Assembly (NCBI GenBank): GCA_002914805.1 | Contig: JXTB01000074.1 | Location: 1,078,991-1,142,990, forward strand | Origin: Parasponia andersonii | Lineage: Eukaryota; Streptophyta; Magnoliopsida; Rosales; Cannabaceae | DNA: 64,000 nucleotides | Direction: 5' to 3' | Shown: positions 33,756 through 46,669 of the stretch, piece after piece | Layout of the letters: the number at the start of each line of letters is the position of its first letter | How positions within the stretch are numbered: position 1 is the stretch's first letter | Notes under the pieces: generated by a model | The model's database searches: none | Told to the model about the DNA's origin: nothing | What the model saw: only the letters and a program-made list of their open reading frames with translations | Program-made: the position numbers and the translations under genes

Positions 33756-36700
33756 TTTCGTCTTGAAATTCAAGTACAAACCGAGGGTATGAGCAAGATT
33801 GAAGGAACAGTCACCGGAAGCATAATGAACACTCGACTATAGAATTTACGAGTAGTAAGCCGAACACGAGTTAATGAAAGTGTGTGAAACAGACACTCCT
33901 CACTTGGCATCAGAATCCCACCCACCTACCGAACTGCACTGTGCTATGGTATAGGATAAGGATGCACCCGAAGAGATACGCAATCAAAAGATGACTCATC
34001 AATTGGTACAAAACCCTCAGTGCCAACAGTTGGAAACGATAACCTCTAGTATATGAGTGATGAAAAGATAACAATAAGAACAATGGCTAGAAGCCGAGAA
34101 CACATGACTCTTAAAAATTATTGTAAGGCACCAAACTAGAACAATAGACCAAATGTCAGATAGAAGAATACCGTTCCCTTGATCACACCAGATCAACAAT
34201 CTCCTAAGACATACCCATTTGTCTGTAGCTAGAACCTGGACCTAGACAATCTCTGAGTCAATGAATCTAATAGGAGTCTCTTTCCCAAGCACAGGACACA
34301 ACTGAATAGAGTCTAAATGAAGAACAAGGATCCTTGTGTTACACTACACAAGATAAATAAGCTTAGAGATCAAATATGACAAAGAGAGTTCAATGGCTCA
34401 CAATCATTTTATGTTCTCTGATTAGAGCGAGGGATAACACCAAACACAAACCACTTCTAGTTAAAAACAAGACTAAAACACCCAAACAGGAAATCACAAA
34501 CACAAAACATTAGTGCAAACTTTAATTTCAAATGCAAGCATCGAAACATGAGAAATTTCAAAAGCATTTCAAATCTCTTATCCAATGTAAACCTTATTAA
34601 AGAAAACTTAAATGAATGTTGATCCAAAGACTCTACAAATGAATGTTGATCCAAAGACTCTACAAGTCTTGATATAAAGAAAAACTCCATGGATGCAATG
34701 CAATATCCTGGAAATATGCATACGACAACCGAAATCCACACTTAACACCCCAGAAATAAGGCTCTAATAGGATACGTTGTTTGGTACCATCCCTGAGTGA
34801 TGCTTGTCTCCTATACAACCTCACTTCAATTTTTTAATAAAATTTTTTTTTGAATTTTCTTTATTTTTTTTTTTGAAAAAATGTTGAGGTGTAGGAATAC
34901 TACACTAGTTCACAATATGGTTTCTCCCTGGCCAAAAGTAAACGAAACCTGAACTTTGAATACCCTTTTACAATATAGAGGTAGAATCCAATGACCCTAA
35001 GTAAAATCCATGAGTAGTCTCAGTCTAATTACTATTTGTCATATAACAATATCCATGCAATATATAAGTTAAATAAAATAAGAGATTTAAATCCAACTCA
35101 ATATCAACATTTAGAAAAAGTCTCATTCCATACAAATATGATGAAAATATCTAATAGTCCAAGCATCAATCTATAAAGTTGAGTTATACATAATAACCAC
35201 TTAGAAAAACAAATATGGAATGTATGAAAAAGATATTAGCATATGTTCTATAATCAACAAACGGACATTTATTATGTGAACTGCACTTATTTGGTAGAAT
35301 AACAAATGAGGCCATATTTAAATTACCATGTTCAATTTTTCTTTCAAAACTTGTAAAACATTTGGGCCTCAATCTAACTAAACACTGTGGAGTATTTTTT
35401 TTTTCATATATAAGAGAACATTGTTTGATTTAGAAAATATTAAAGTGTGAAATATTGTCAAAATATTTTCTCAAAGTGGGTAAAATAAACTCGAATTCTC
35501 ACTTAATTGTTCAAAATAAATATTAATAGTTAATGGAGATTTATACTAGACATAATAAGCTAATTAATACATATGTAGGCTACATGAATTTGGAAGCTAC
35601 AACCAAATTTTTAAGAAGGAAGTTACACACTAACATGCACTACTTAAGACCTATTCAACATAAAACCAATGCATATAACTCAATGCCCTTTATCGATTTG
35701 AAAATCAAAATCTCATTCTCCTTCCAAGTATTTCCCAATACTAGGGAGGTTGGTCCAAACCAATTACACAATGCCCATAGTCCAATGCAATTTTGTTTCT
35801 TTTTTTTTTCACCCTATAGGAAATCGAGCTAGCATGAGTCATAGTGACTCAACAATCCAAAAAATACCAAGAAAAAAATGTGCTAACCAACAAGATAACC
35901 CTCATCAAGGAAAATTGTAGAAGAAATATACAATTTGGACCATCAAGTGCACAAGACACAAGTGACAAACCTCACAAGATTTAAATCAAAATTTCCCACT
36001 CCAACATTTTCACTAAACAAGGATTTTTATAACCCAAGCAATCATATAAATTTTCTATTCTCCAAGCAATATATTCTAGAGAAAATCACGGTTACAAATC
36101 TTCAAACATAGGCTTGAAGCTAAGGATTTTTCTCCAAAATCATTTTCAATCTACACCAAAGTTTACTAAGTGACTAAACTTGTGAATATTTTTATTCAAA
36201 ACTTTTCTTTAAGTAACTTACATTCATTTTTCAAGCATACTTGTGAGAGTATTTGTTAAATCTCAAACTAAGTATCAAGTAGGGATTGGAAAATACTTAG
36301 TAATCTACTAAGCCCAAAGTTTAAAAGAAACTTGAAAAGCTTGATTTATGTATATATATTTTCAAAAAAAAATTACTTTAGTCTAGAGTTCCTTCCAAAT
36401 CCACACCACCTAATGTAAAATAAAAATCTCACTAGTATATAAATAAATTGGTAATATCACAATGCTTAGTTTCAAAATAACATATTAGTTTAAAACAATA
36501 CCCATCTGGAAAAGTGTACTGATTATTTTTATTATTATTATTAGTATTATTATTTTTTTACCCAACTAGTGCTCAAATTTAAAATGTTCATGATCTCTTT
36601 GAAAACAAACTTATCATTTGGTCAAGTACAAGGGTCTACGCCATTTAAAATATTAATTGTCAACTTGGCATTTCTAAAAGTTTCCAAAACTAAATAACCC

Positions 36701-37490
36701 GGTTTTAAATCTAACCAAACTCTCAACAATTTAAGAATTCTCAACCAAGGAGTTATAATAACAAAACATGATGAAACTAGAGAAATACAACTACTGTATC
36801 TAAATAATATCTTAAATCATCAAACTAATCACTCAATCAATGGACATGTTATGTAAAAGTATCATCAACGCAGACACTAAAACATAGAACTAAGTCATGA
36901 TGTATCCAAACTTGGTAATCACGAGTGTATCACTTCCCAGAAGATAAAGTCTCAATCTCATAAATACCAATAGAATCAGGCCATATCAGTTAAAGTGCAA
37001 ACACCAAACCAATACATTACAAGTAGAAATTCCTAAGTAAATACAACCAAAATTAAATGCTATAAACAAAAGCGATAACAAAACTTGAGGGACACACAAA
37101 GTCAAACCACAAGAAGGACAAAGCACAACAACTAAGGTGAAAGATACCGAATTGCTACCTTAGAACCCACGAGGTTCACTTAGCTTACAACCTGAATGGA
37201 CAAAAGAGTATAAGAATAAACATCCATTCGAAATAAAGGATTACGCTAAGAGCGGAAACAAATATCTCATGTCAACCTGACACATCCGAGACTAAATTCC
37301 TTAGGAAATCACAATCCCAAAGACACCGAAATTTCATCTTAAAGAGGTTTAAAAGAGAACTTGGAAGGAATAAGAGTAAAAGTAACTTATCTAGCTAGTT
37401 CTTAAGTAATGTATGAGGTATTTGTCAAAATCATTTCCAAAACATTTTTAAACACTAAAATTTAATACAAGCATGATCCTAGACGAATCT
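33756..37490 (-). other. Non-coding interior of the LARD-like element
   Basis: Neither strand has an open frame with gag or pol motifs. One 27-bp unit (atgaatgttgatccaaagactctacaa) is tandemly duplicated at about 34611-34665. The interior probably serves only packaging and reverse transcription. Confidence 0.65.
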
Positions 37491-37497
37491 GAAACCG

Positions 37498-37510
37498 TGC
37501 TCTGATACTA
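37498..37510 (-). other. Primer-binding site of the LARD-like element
   Basis: Minus strand TAGTATCAGAGCA differs by one base from the initiator-Met type TGGTATCAGAGCA. It begins four bases inside the 5' LTR, as expected. Confidence 0.75.
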
Positions 37511-37514
37511 AAAC

Positions 37515-39611
37515 TATCACGACCAAAATTCTAAGGCCGTGACTTTTAGTAATTTTTAGTTGAAACAGTGATAAATAGTGTTTTTTTTTCCAAAATTTCA
37601 GAAAAATCGAGTACTAGAGGTTTAAAATTATACTTCTCACAAATAAGTAAAATTCAAGTTAAAGAAACCTCTCATCAATATAGATTTTCAAGAAAATACT
37701 CCGCTCAAAATTTAGAGGAATTCCAATTGATTAATTTAGGAATATTTTTAAATTCATAACATTTAGAGAAATGAGTCAAATTAAAGCCTTAGGTCTATTG
37801 TTCAAATAATCTATAAGCAATATCATCCTCATACATCACTTAGTACTATTGGCTAAATAAATTTAACTTAAAAAGAAAAATGATACAGAGTATAAACTAA
37901 CCAATAAAGATGTGAGAAACAACACACATATGCCAAACAACCTTGACAAGTCACCAAGACAATTTTCCCAAAATATATCAACACCTGAAAGTGGGAATAA
38001 ATAAGAGGGGTGAGCATGTGAATGCTCAGTAGAGAATCGATTACAAATTTTTATATATAAGAAAATATACTCACGTGAAGGTTCTGCATGGTTACGATTC
38101 CATTCCAAACAGTTTACAAAAAACTCAAGCGGAAATCATAGTCCAACGATTCAAATATTCAAAACCATTGTCCATCAAACCAGTACATATATATTCAAAC
38201 CAACATATAACTATGTATACAATCATGATGTCCGAAGTATCCTAGTAGATCACTCGTAAGTCTGAGCAACCTAAAGAAGCACCGTAAGTCCGATCACCCA
38301 ATGTGGGGCATCGTAAGTCCGATCACCCAATGTAGGGCATCGTAAATATGTGAACGTATGCAAATGTTTTATAAATGACAAAATAAGGATATGTACCATT
38401 TTCACAAAATCTCAAAATAACCATGTAGTATTCTTTAATCAAATCACTTCTAGTCCTTAAAACTGAGTTCTCAAACCATTTTGGATTTTCTAAAAATTTC
38501 GGCATTACAACAACTATTTTCTATCAAAACCCAAAAATTTAATTTCCTACAAAAAAAATAATCCAAAACAGTATATATGACACGTCAACCAGTGTGACGT
38601 GACTCCCAAGCAGTTTATATCTTAAATCAGGTCAAAATGGACATAAAAATAATTTTCATAAATTAGTTCATGAAATTCTATAGTTATTGAAAATATGTAA
38701 AATTCATAAAATAAATTAATTTTAGAATCAAGTAATCGAATCCCTACCTCATTAGAATAGCGATACTACGCTATTAGGTGCTTAAGGTGTCGATTGGACA
38801 GTCATTCGGAGGGTCGAGAACCAATTCTACGCCCTCGATCGCTCACTTGGGAAACATCGACCCCTTACCGAAGCTTCAAATCAATGAACTTAACTCTTCA
38901 TTGAATTTCTAATGTCCAAAATTACTAAGTTAGACATATTACTCGACTAATTCGGGTTTGGTCTGACACTTGACCGATGGTAGACAAAACTAGATAAAAT
39001 GTAAGCCGTTAGATATTGACTTTCACGCCGGTCACTAAATATGGTCAATATACATACACCATTTTCTGAGTACATTCCAAAAATGACAATAAAAATGAAA
39101 TCTAGCAGTCGGATTAAAAACTAAAATTCAAAACTTAAAAACACCTTAAAATGGCAACTTTCAAATTGTACAAAATCAGGTCAAGAAATATGTACCAAAA
39201 GAGAGCCCATGACGAGAGGTTTCGAATGCAACTGGTTTCACGGCTTTTCGTTGTTGAAATCATCGTCGGTGAGCGACGGAAGCTACAGCATCACGTGCTC
39301 CTCACTGGCATTTGGCAGCTCCGACGGTTGCAGGGAAGGCAGCTGCAGGGAGGGCGGCGACATGCAGTTGGTGTCGAGCTGGAGCTGTGCCGATCATTCC
39401 TGTGGCCAGACGCTGGCCAGAGGTGGCGCACACGAGAGTTGGGCTGGCGGCTGTTGCTCGGTCGAGGGAGAGAAGAAGAAAGCTGGGAAGGGAAAGAGAG
39501 AAGTGCATGGGAAGGAGGGAGAGAGAAGAGAAAGAGAGAGAGGGTTGATTTAAAAAATAATATTGTGGGCCCCACCACTAATATATGTATTAAATTATGT
39601 GGGGTATTATA
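37515..39611 (-). repeat. 5' LTR of the LARD-like element
   Basis: This is a full-length LTR of 2097 bp. On the minus strand it begins TATAATACCCCACATAA and ends GGTCGTGATA, consistent with TG...CA ends after C-to-T decay. It abuts the chromovirus fragment exactly at 39611/39612. A purine-rich stretch near 39460-39545 and a short open frame are LTR sequence, not a gene. Confidence 0.82.
38253..38341. repeat. 29-bp tandem repeats in the right LARD LTR
   Basis: The array is the same as in the left LTR but has one fewer full unit (starts 38283 and 38312). The LTR pair therefore differs in repeat number. Confidence 0.88.
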
Positions 39612-41110
39612 GGAGCAGTCCACGAAAGTGGGAAACAAAGTACTTTCTGCACTTCAATATAAGAAGGGCTTGAGAAGGAAGGAGGAAAGTTACTTGGTAA
39701 TCTTAAAGGAGCACGATGATGAAGAGTTGGAATCTCAAAGTGACTTACCCATGGAGGTGCAAGCTGTCTTGGATGAATTCTAAGATGTGATATCGGATGC
39801 TCTGCCCAAGAAACTTTCACATAGGAGGGAGGTGGATCATAAAATCGAGCTTGAGCTAGGCACGACCACCTGCGATGATTTCTTATTGAATGGCCCCTCT
39901 GCAGTTAGTGAAACTCCCAAAACAATTAAAGGAGTCCCTTGTTGTGGGTTTCACCAGGCCATCCAAAGCTCCTTTCGGTGCCCTGGTGTTGTTCCAGAAA
40001 AAGAAAGATGGCTCACTAAGGATGTTCATTAACTATCAGGCTCTTAACAAGGTGACGGTAAAAAACAAGTATCCCATCTCACTTATTGCTGACTTGTTCG
40101 ATTAACTTGGGAACGTTAGATACTTCTCAAAGCTTGATTTGCACTCGGGATACTACCAAGTGGGCATAGCAGAGGGAGATGAGCCCAAGACCACGTGCGA
40201 GATAAGGTATGGTGTTTATGAGTTCTTAGTCATGCCATTTAGTCTTGCAAATACACCTGCTACCTTTTGCACCCTCATGAATAAGTTATTCTATCCCTAC
40301 CTTGATCGGTTTGTGGTAGTCTATTTTGATGATATAGTCATCTATAGTAAGACCATAGAAGAGTACATAGAACATTTGAGGAAGGTGTTTGAGATTTTGA
40401 GAGAAAACCAAATATTCATCAAGAGGGAGAAGTGCACCTACGCCTAAGAGGAAGTGATGTTCCTAGGGCATAAGATAAAGGATGGGAAACTTATGATGGA
40501 TAAAGTCAAGGTGTAAGCTATCCAAGAGTGGGAACCTCCTACGAAGGTGCCAGAGTTGAGATCTTTCCTAGGACTTGTGAACTACTGTAGGTGGTTCATC
40601 AAGTCTAAATTAGCAAGAGCAGCGCCACTTACTAACCTAATCAAGAAGAACAAGTCTTGGGAGTGGACACCTGAGTATCAAGTTTCATTCGAAGACTTGA
40701 AGAGGGCGGTAAGTGAAAAGTCAACTCTCAGCTTACCCGACCACTCTAAGGCATATGAGCTTCATATAGATGCCTCTGAAGTTGCTATTAGTGAACTACT
40801 AATGCAAGAAAGGCGTCCCATTGCTTATGAAAGCTGCAAGCTCAATGACACCGAGAGACGCTACACAGTGCAAGAAAAAGAGATAACTACCATTATCTAT
40901 TGCCTAAGGATGTGGAGGTACTACTTATTGGGTACTCACTTTACGATCATGACCAACAACATAGCCATAATCTACTTTCAAACTCAGAAAAAGTTGAGTC
41001 CCAAGTAAGCTTAGTGGCAAGACTTCTTGGTAGAATTTGACTATAGGCTTGAATACAAGCCCGGGAAGGCCAATATGGTGGCAGATGCCCTAAGTAGAAA
41101 GGCGGAGCTG
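39612..41110 (+). pseudogene. Chromovirus reverse transcriptase and RNase H
   Basis: Across several stops the strand encodes the protease-RT junction (VLDEF, stop, DVISDALPKKL; VDHKIEL), then RT landmarks [49 protein letters not shown] and the catalytic VVVYFDDIVIYS (40312-40347, with YFDD in place of YLDD), LGHKIKDGK, then FLGLVNYCRWF and the RNase H landmarks HIDASEVAI and VADALSRK. In-frame stops lie at 39781, 40103, 40445, 40514 and 41006. The domain order is standard for chromoviruses. None of this can make a continuous polyprotein. Confidence 0.88.
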
Positions 41111-41227
41111 GCTGCCTTAAGTAGGCCTGATAGCACCTTGATAGAGAAAATCAAGGAAGGACTAGAATACGATGTTCTTGTAAAGAGCCTGCTGCCCCTA
41201 GTGATGGAAGGAAAGACGAGACATTTT

Positions 41228-42392
41228 TGACTGAGCAACGGAATTCTCTATGCCAAAGGCAATCGACTCTATGTGCCTAAGTGGGGAAACTTAAGAAAAA
41301 AGCTTATCAAAGAGTGCCACGATTCCTTATGGGCTGGTCACCCAGGCCAAAATCACACTCTCGCTCTTATCAAAGCTATTTACTATTGGCCTCAACTGAG
41401 GGATGATGTCTCTATGTATGAACTTATCTTGTGTGCCAATAAGACAAGGTGGAACAACAATCACCAGGTAGATTATTGGAACCTCTCCCCATTCCTGAGA
41501 GGCCGTTGGAGAGTGTTTCCATGGATTTCATCACCAGCCTACCTAAGTCGGAGGGCTTTGGCAGCATTATAGTGATGGTTGATCGCTTCAGCAAGTATAT
41601 CACCCTCATACTTGCTTCACCTGATTGTCCCGCCGATAAGACCGTACAACTCTTTATGAAGCATGTCGTGAAGCTTTTAGGAGTCTCGTCAAACATTGTA
41701 AGTGATCGTGATCCCCGATTTACTGGAAGATTTTTGATAGAATTGTTCAAGTTGATGGGTTCAGACTTGAACTTTTCTACTAGCTTTCACCCCCAAAGTG
41801 ATGGCTAGATGGAAAGGGTGAATGCCTTGCGGGAGCTATACTTGAGGCACTTTGTGACTGCCAACTAAAAAGATTGGGCAAAATTGCTTGATGTAGCCCA
41901 ATTCTTCTTTAACCTACAAAAGAGTAAGTCTACGGGCAACAGTTCCTTCGAGATAGTTATAGGTCAACAACCTATGACTCCATATGCCTTAGCAGTAAAT
42001 TATGGTGGGAAGAGTCTTGCGGCATTCAAGTTTGCTAAGGCATGGCATGAGCAAGCGGAGTTGGCTAGGGTCTACTTGCATAAAGCTTCTAAAAGAATGA
42101 AGAAATAGGCCGACAAAAAGAGGAGGCATGTTAAGCACTAAGAAGGGGATTTAGTCCTTGTCAAGCTGCTGCTCCAACAATTCAAAACCCTAAAGAAAGT
42201 GGATAAAGGGTTGGTGTGCAAGTACGAAGGTCTATTTTCGGTATTCAAGCGTGTGGATAAGGTCTCCTATAAGCTTCAACTCCCTGCCAAGTTAAAAATT
42301 TTCCCCGTCTTTCATGTTAGCATGCTAAAACCCTACCATAGAGATGAGGAAGATCCTTTAAGACACGAATCCAAAAAGGCTCCTACTATAAT
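41228..42392 (+). pseudogene. Chromovirus integrase, split by stops
   Basis: The order is ECHDSLWAGHPGQNHTLALI (HH of the zinc-binding domain), with the matching Cys pair decayed around LILCANKTRW. After a frameshift comes the core with ESVSMDFITSLP (first Asp), NIVSDRDPRFTG (second Asp) and FHPQSDG, stop, MERVNA (Glu, just past a TAG at 41807). The C-terminal GPY-like region (GLFSVFKRVDKVSYKLQLP, then VFHVSMLKPY) reaches 42350. Integrase would mediate insertion, and chromoviruses add a C-terminal chromodomain, here displaced to 44131. Confidence 0.85.
42388..42392. repeat. Target-site duplication of the solo LTR, left (ataat)
   Basis: It is identical to 44126-44130 at the other end of the insertion. 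Confidence 0.88.
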
Positions 42393-44125
42393 TGTCACGA
42401 CCCAAAACCCGGGCTAGTGGCAGAAGGGGAATTTCACAAAGGTAGGAAATTCCTTAATTTATTTGAAAAGTGTCAAAAGTTCTAGTTTGTATAAAACAGT
42501 CCATTTAAATAAAATATTCGAAATTCTATCCCGTGAACCACTCCCACAGTTCGTATACACCACCAAACATAAATTGAATAATTACTTAAAAACATAAATT
42601 TTATTAAAAAGAAACCAAACTCCGCATCATCATCATCATTCAACACAGATGTCCAATACCAGAATGGCATGCATAAGTTTACAGACAAAGTAGAAAGCAG
42701 TAATCCTGGTTCAATGCTAACACAAAAATCCAAATAGTCTAAAGACTATGATAACACACTCCTAGCATTACCAAGAGCCGAACTGCAATCCCGATGGCCT
42801 CTTACTCTTCTTGATCACCAAGATCGCACTGGACACCACCTGAGGAGGAAGGTAGGGGGGTGAGCATACAATGCCCAGTAGGAAAATAGTTACCTCGGGG
42901 AAAAACAATTCAGTGATGGGAATCTCCTGCATGGTTAGTTCAAATCCAAAACATACACACACGTATATATATAATCCAAACCGGAAGCCAATATATATAT
43001 AACAGTGTAATAAAAACCATCACTCCATATGCACATGACACAAATCAACCCATACCCATGAGCTCACATCCTCTCATCTGTGGAAACCCAGGATGATGGC
43101 ACTAAGTGTACCTAACAGCCTGCCTGACACCTAAGCCCATACCCGGAGGGGACACCCATGTGTCGCCTACCAAACCTGGAGGGGCAACCGAATTGCCTAC
43201 ACCTGNNNNNNNNNNNNNNNNNNNNNNNNNNNNNNNNNNNNNNNNNNNNNNNNNNNNNNNNNNNNNNNNNNNNNNNNNNNNNNNNNNNNNNNNNNNNNNN
43301 NNNNNNNNNNNNNNNNNNNNNNNNNNNNNNNNNNNNNNNNNNNNNNNNNNNNNNNNNNNNNNNNNNNNNNNNNNNNNNNNNNNNNNNNNNNNNNNNNNNN
43401 NNNNNNNNNNNNNNNNNNNNNNNNNNNNNNNNNNNNNNNNNNNNNNNNNNNNNNNNNNNNNNNNNNNNNNNNNNNNNNNNNNNNNNNNNNNNNNNNNNNN
43501 NNNNNNNNNNNNNNNNNNNNNNNNNNNNNNNNNNNNNNNNNNNNNNNNNNNNNNNNNNNNNNNNNNNNNNNNNNNNNNNNNNNNNNNNNNNNNNNNNNNN
43601 NNNNNNNNNNNNNNNNNNNNNNNNNNNNNNNNNNNNNNNNNNNNNNNNNNNNNNNNNNNNNNNNNNNNNNNNNNNNNNNNNNNNNNNNNNNNNNNNNNNN
43701 NNNNNNNNNNNNNNNNNNNNNNNNNNNNNNNNNNNNNNNNNNNNNNNNNNNNNNNNNNNNNNNNNNNNNNNNNNNNNNNNNNNNNNNNNNNNNNNNNNNN
43801 NNNNNNNNNNNNNNNNNNNNNNNNNNNNNNNNNNNNNNNNNNNNNNNNNNNNNNNNNNNNNNNNNNNNNNNNNNNNNNNNNNNNNNNNNNNNNNNNNNNN
43901 NNNNNNNNNNNNNNNNNNNNNNNNNNNNNNNNNNNNNNNNNNNNNNNNNNNNNNNNNNNNNNNAAAAATTGCACATAAGTCCCCAAAATTTCAAATCTCT
44001 ATCAATCCGGTCCCCCAAAATTTGCAATTTAGTCCATCTGAGCAAAACTTTTGCAAATTAGTCCCCACAATATTTTATCCGGAAAATTGGTAAATTGTTA
44101 CCCTCGAAAATTCCGGGTTTTTACA
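42393..44125 (-). mobile_element. Solo LTR inserted in the chromovirus
   Basis: The insertion begins tgtcacgaccc and ends gtttttaca, and is bounded by the exact 5-bp duplication ataat (42388-42392 and 44126-44130). On the minus strand this is a TG...CA LTR starting TGTAAAAACCC and ending GTCGTGACA. The ends and an internal gtgagcat...caatgcccagta segment resemble the LARD LTR, so the two families are related. Only one LTR is visible. The 758-bp run of N inside means an interior cannot be fully excluded, but its size and position fit a solo LTR. Confidence 0.82.
43206..43963. other. Assembly gap of 758 N
   Basis: This is an unsequenced stretch inside the solo LTR. Any open frame drawn through it is meaningless. 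Confidence 0.99.
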
Positions 44126-44130
44126 ATAAT
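44126..44130. repeat. Target-site duplication of the solo LTR, right (ataat)
   Basis: It is identical to 42388-42392. The chromovirus frame continues directly after it. Confidence 0.88.
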
Positions 44131-44345
44131 GGTAACCTCTTTTGATATATAGGTGAAGTATATTCTAGCCGATCGCTTGATCTGCTGACGTGGTGTGCCT
44201 AATTATCGAGAATACCTAGTAAAATGGAAGAATTTGCTTGAGGCCGAGGCTAGCTGGGAGCATGAGGATGCCTTATGGCAATTCAAAAAATCATATCGAG
44301 CTATTCAAAGTCGATGGCATGATGGGTACGTCGCGAACTTGAGTA
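44131..44345 (+). pseudogene. Chromodomain of the chromovirus integrase
   Basis: Read through a stop at about 44152 and one at 44185, the sequence gives KYILADRLI and then PNYREYLVKWKNL, ASWEHEDALWQF, the conserved chromodomain core (Y-L-V-K-W and W-E). In chromoviruses this domain binds modified histones and biases insertion. It is separated from integrase by a solo LTR flanked by ataat. Removing that insertion restores continuity (PTI before, VTSFDI after). Confidence 0.85.
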
Positions 44346-44353
44346 GGGGAAGG

Positions 44354-44724
44354 TGTTATGCCCCGCTCATTTGGCTCTCTAAAATCTAAATGTTGCTACT
44401 CATGGCTCTAAGATCCTCTATATATATACTGCTCACCCAAAAGGATAGAGAAAGGCCCTAGAACATGGTAGACACTTCTAGAATGATCAAGAAAGATCTT
44501 GACCATGCTAGAAGACTCTAGAGGGCGCTACTAATTCCTAGAAAGCTTTAGACAAGGCCAGATGGTGCTAGATGGGTTGAGACGGTCCTAGAAGGTCCTA
44601 GAATAACTTAGAAGTACCAAGATGATGGGTGAATTTCCTAGAAGGATCTAAACCATACTTGTACTAGATTTTTTCATGTAAATATCTTTATGGATATTAC
44701 TAATTTATTAGGGAATATTCTAGA
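44354..44724 (+). repeat. First part of the chromovirus 3' LTR
   Basis: The LTR starts tgttatgccccgctc, directly after a purine-rich tract. It is unusually rich in ctagaa/ctaga motifs between about 44450 and 44650. It is cut at 44724 by the copia insertion and continues at 55789. Confidence 0.7.
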
Positions 44725-46312
44725 TGTTGGAATAATGTTCTATAAATTAGTTTGTTATTTAGACATTATAAAAAATATTTATTGGATTATTTATTTGTTT
44801 ATTTTTTTATTAATAAATTCTATGTTATGAATTTCTATTTCATTTGTGTCCCATTGATATACACGTGATGTATATGTTTATCTTACACAAACATCTAAAA
44901 AGATTCCAAGACAAGAAATGAATAATAAAGAATTATTTATTTGATGAGTTCATATGTGGGAGACATTATATTCTTTATTTCATTATGTCTAAATTAAATT
45001 ATTCGCATTCTGCATATTAAAGATTAAATACTTTACTATGCCATAGAATGTAGTGTTGTCTATTTACTTAACGAAGTCTCTAATTATCGTAGAAACACTA
45101 ATATGTTATAAGAAAGTTATAATAGCATCGAATAGGACCTAGTGAATTAGAATTTCAGGTTAAATGTCGTAACTCAAATTTCTAATTTTACTAATCTAGT
45201 ACTATTGTAGAAGACCTTAATCCTAGTGATTAATGAACTTACTTTTATGTGTTTTGTCTTTTTGAGTTACTGAAGGACTAGTTCCGATTTATGATTCGAA
45301 CTCCGGTATCTTGAAAGATAAGGTATATGAAATATGTAGAACGTTTCTCATGATGGATACCATGCATATGATGTCACTTTGAGTTTTTCAAGTACTTAGA
45401 TAATATAAACCAGGGCTCCGGTATTCACTATGTGAATTTGACTGTGTTAGTATTACTAGATACAAACACCGTAGTCAACTATTATTCATTAGATGAAAAA
45501 TGGCAACTCAAATGTAAATATGTACTAGAGGGAGAATACGATAATTTCACCCTACTAGTACGACATTACATTGGGGGTATGTCTACATGTATAGTATATG
45601 CTAAATGGATCAAGCTAATTAATTGTTAATAAGTTTCACAGAAAATAAATGACATTTAGTCCAAGAGTTCAATAACTAAGTCCTTAAAGTGTTAATTATG
45701 ATAGTGGATATATGGTCTATTAGAGCTTGGGCTTTATGGATCCATCTGGTCCCCTATCTAGCTCAAATTAAAGCCTAATAGTTATTTGATGATCAGTTGA
45801 GCCCAACAAGCCTATTAGGATTTACTAATCTCTCTATAGTTAGGAGAAAAGTTCTCTAACTACACATATACAATGTTACACGTGAAACACCCCTTGAGAA
45901 GAGGGTGTCACACGAAAAACAGAGAGAAAGAGAGCAGAGAAAATTGGCTACCACTAGGGATTTACTGTCCTTGGTGTTTCCGCCATCCCGGAGAAATCGG
46001 TTTGAGGAGATTGTCTTCTTGTTCATCTGCGGATCTCTTTGTTGGGAATTAAGAAGGTGACCATCCACCGGATCAATCAAACGGCTTTTGAGAATAGACG
46101 AGAAGACGAGAAGTTTGTGGAGCGAATCCGGGTATTGTTCTTATCTAGATCAAGAGTTAATTTATGTTAAACTACGATTCGAAATGTTTTGTAAAAAGAA
46201 AAATTTTAAATGACCAATTTTGCTGCATTTCTTGATTTTACAAAACTATGATGTTCTTGAAAATGATTTTATGAAAATATTTTTCAGGAATTTATTCCAA
46301 TAAACACCAGTA
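44725..46312 (+). repeat. 5' LTR of the nested copia element
   Basis: It aligns over its full length with 54166-55788. It ends ...aaacaccagta, where the right copy ends ...aaacaccaaca, so the terminal CA has decayed to TA. Confidence 0.88.
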
Positions 46313-46314
46313 AT

Positions 46315-46326
46315 TAGTACCAGGGC
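46315..46326 (+). other. Decayed primer-binding site of the nested copia element
   Basis: tagtaccagggc corresponds to tggtatcagagc with three changes, two bases after the 5' LTR. The match to initiator-Met tRNA is inferred from position and pattern. Confidence 0.6.
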
Positions 46327-46669
46327 ATAGTTTTATTGTTGAACTAGCATATTTTACTCTAGTCTATTCTCTTGTTGATTGATATTTTTGATTTCCAAAA
46401 AGGGTTTTGTTTATGTTTGGCCTTGTTCATATTATGAGTATACTCTTGTTTGTATGATGGTCAATAGATTCAATGAGTTTGAATGATTATTTGATTAGAT
46501 ATTGCTATGAGGAAATGATCATATTTATTTTGATTTTTATTTTTCGGCATGTTCTTGATTTCTATGTGTTCATGTTTTATGTTATTGATAAAACTATGCA
46601 TAGAAATATTTTGATCTTTAATTATTTTTTGGAGCTCTATGAAAACTATTTTTTCAATTTAAAAAAAAA

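Larger units (their letters stand above)
32205..39611 (-). mobile_element. Non-autonomous LTR retrotransposon (LARD-like), minus strand
   Basis: Two related long direct repeats (32205-33735 and 37515-39611) flank a 3.8-kb interior with no recognisable gag or pol. A primer-binding site matching initiator-Met type (minus strand TAGTATCAGAGCA) sits at 37498-37510, next to the right repeat. A purine tract (aaagaaggaaaaa on the minus strand) sits next to the left repeat at 33736-33750. The element therefore runs on the minus strand, with the right repeat as 5' LTR. Long LTRs plus a long non-coding interior define LARDs, usually mobilised by related gypsy elements. The left LTR lacks its outer 570 bp or so. 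Confidence 0.82.

Noticed and set aside
38323..38505. Minus-strand frame MPKFLENPKWFENSV, also present at 32473-32655
   Set aside because: It occurs in both LARD LTRs only because they are copies. It has no domain and no start context.
39291..39638. 115-codon minus-strand frame in the LARD LTR
   Set aside because: It lies in a purine-rich low-complexity part of the LTR and is not conserved in the partner copy (33480-33670), which is diverged there.
43102..44093. Open frames of about 280-310 codons on both strands
   Set aside because: They run through 758 N and have no real sequence.
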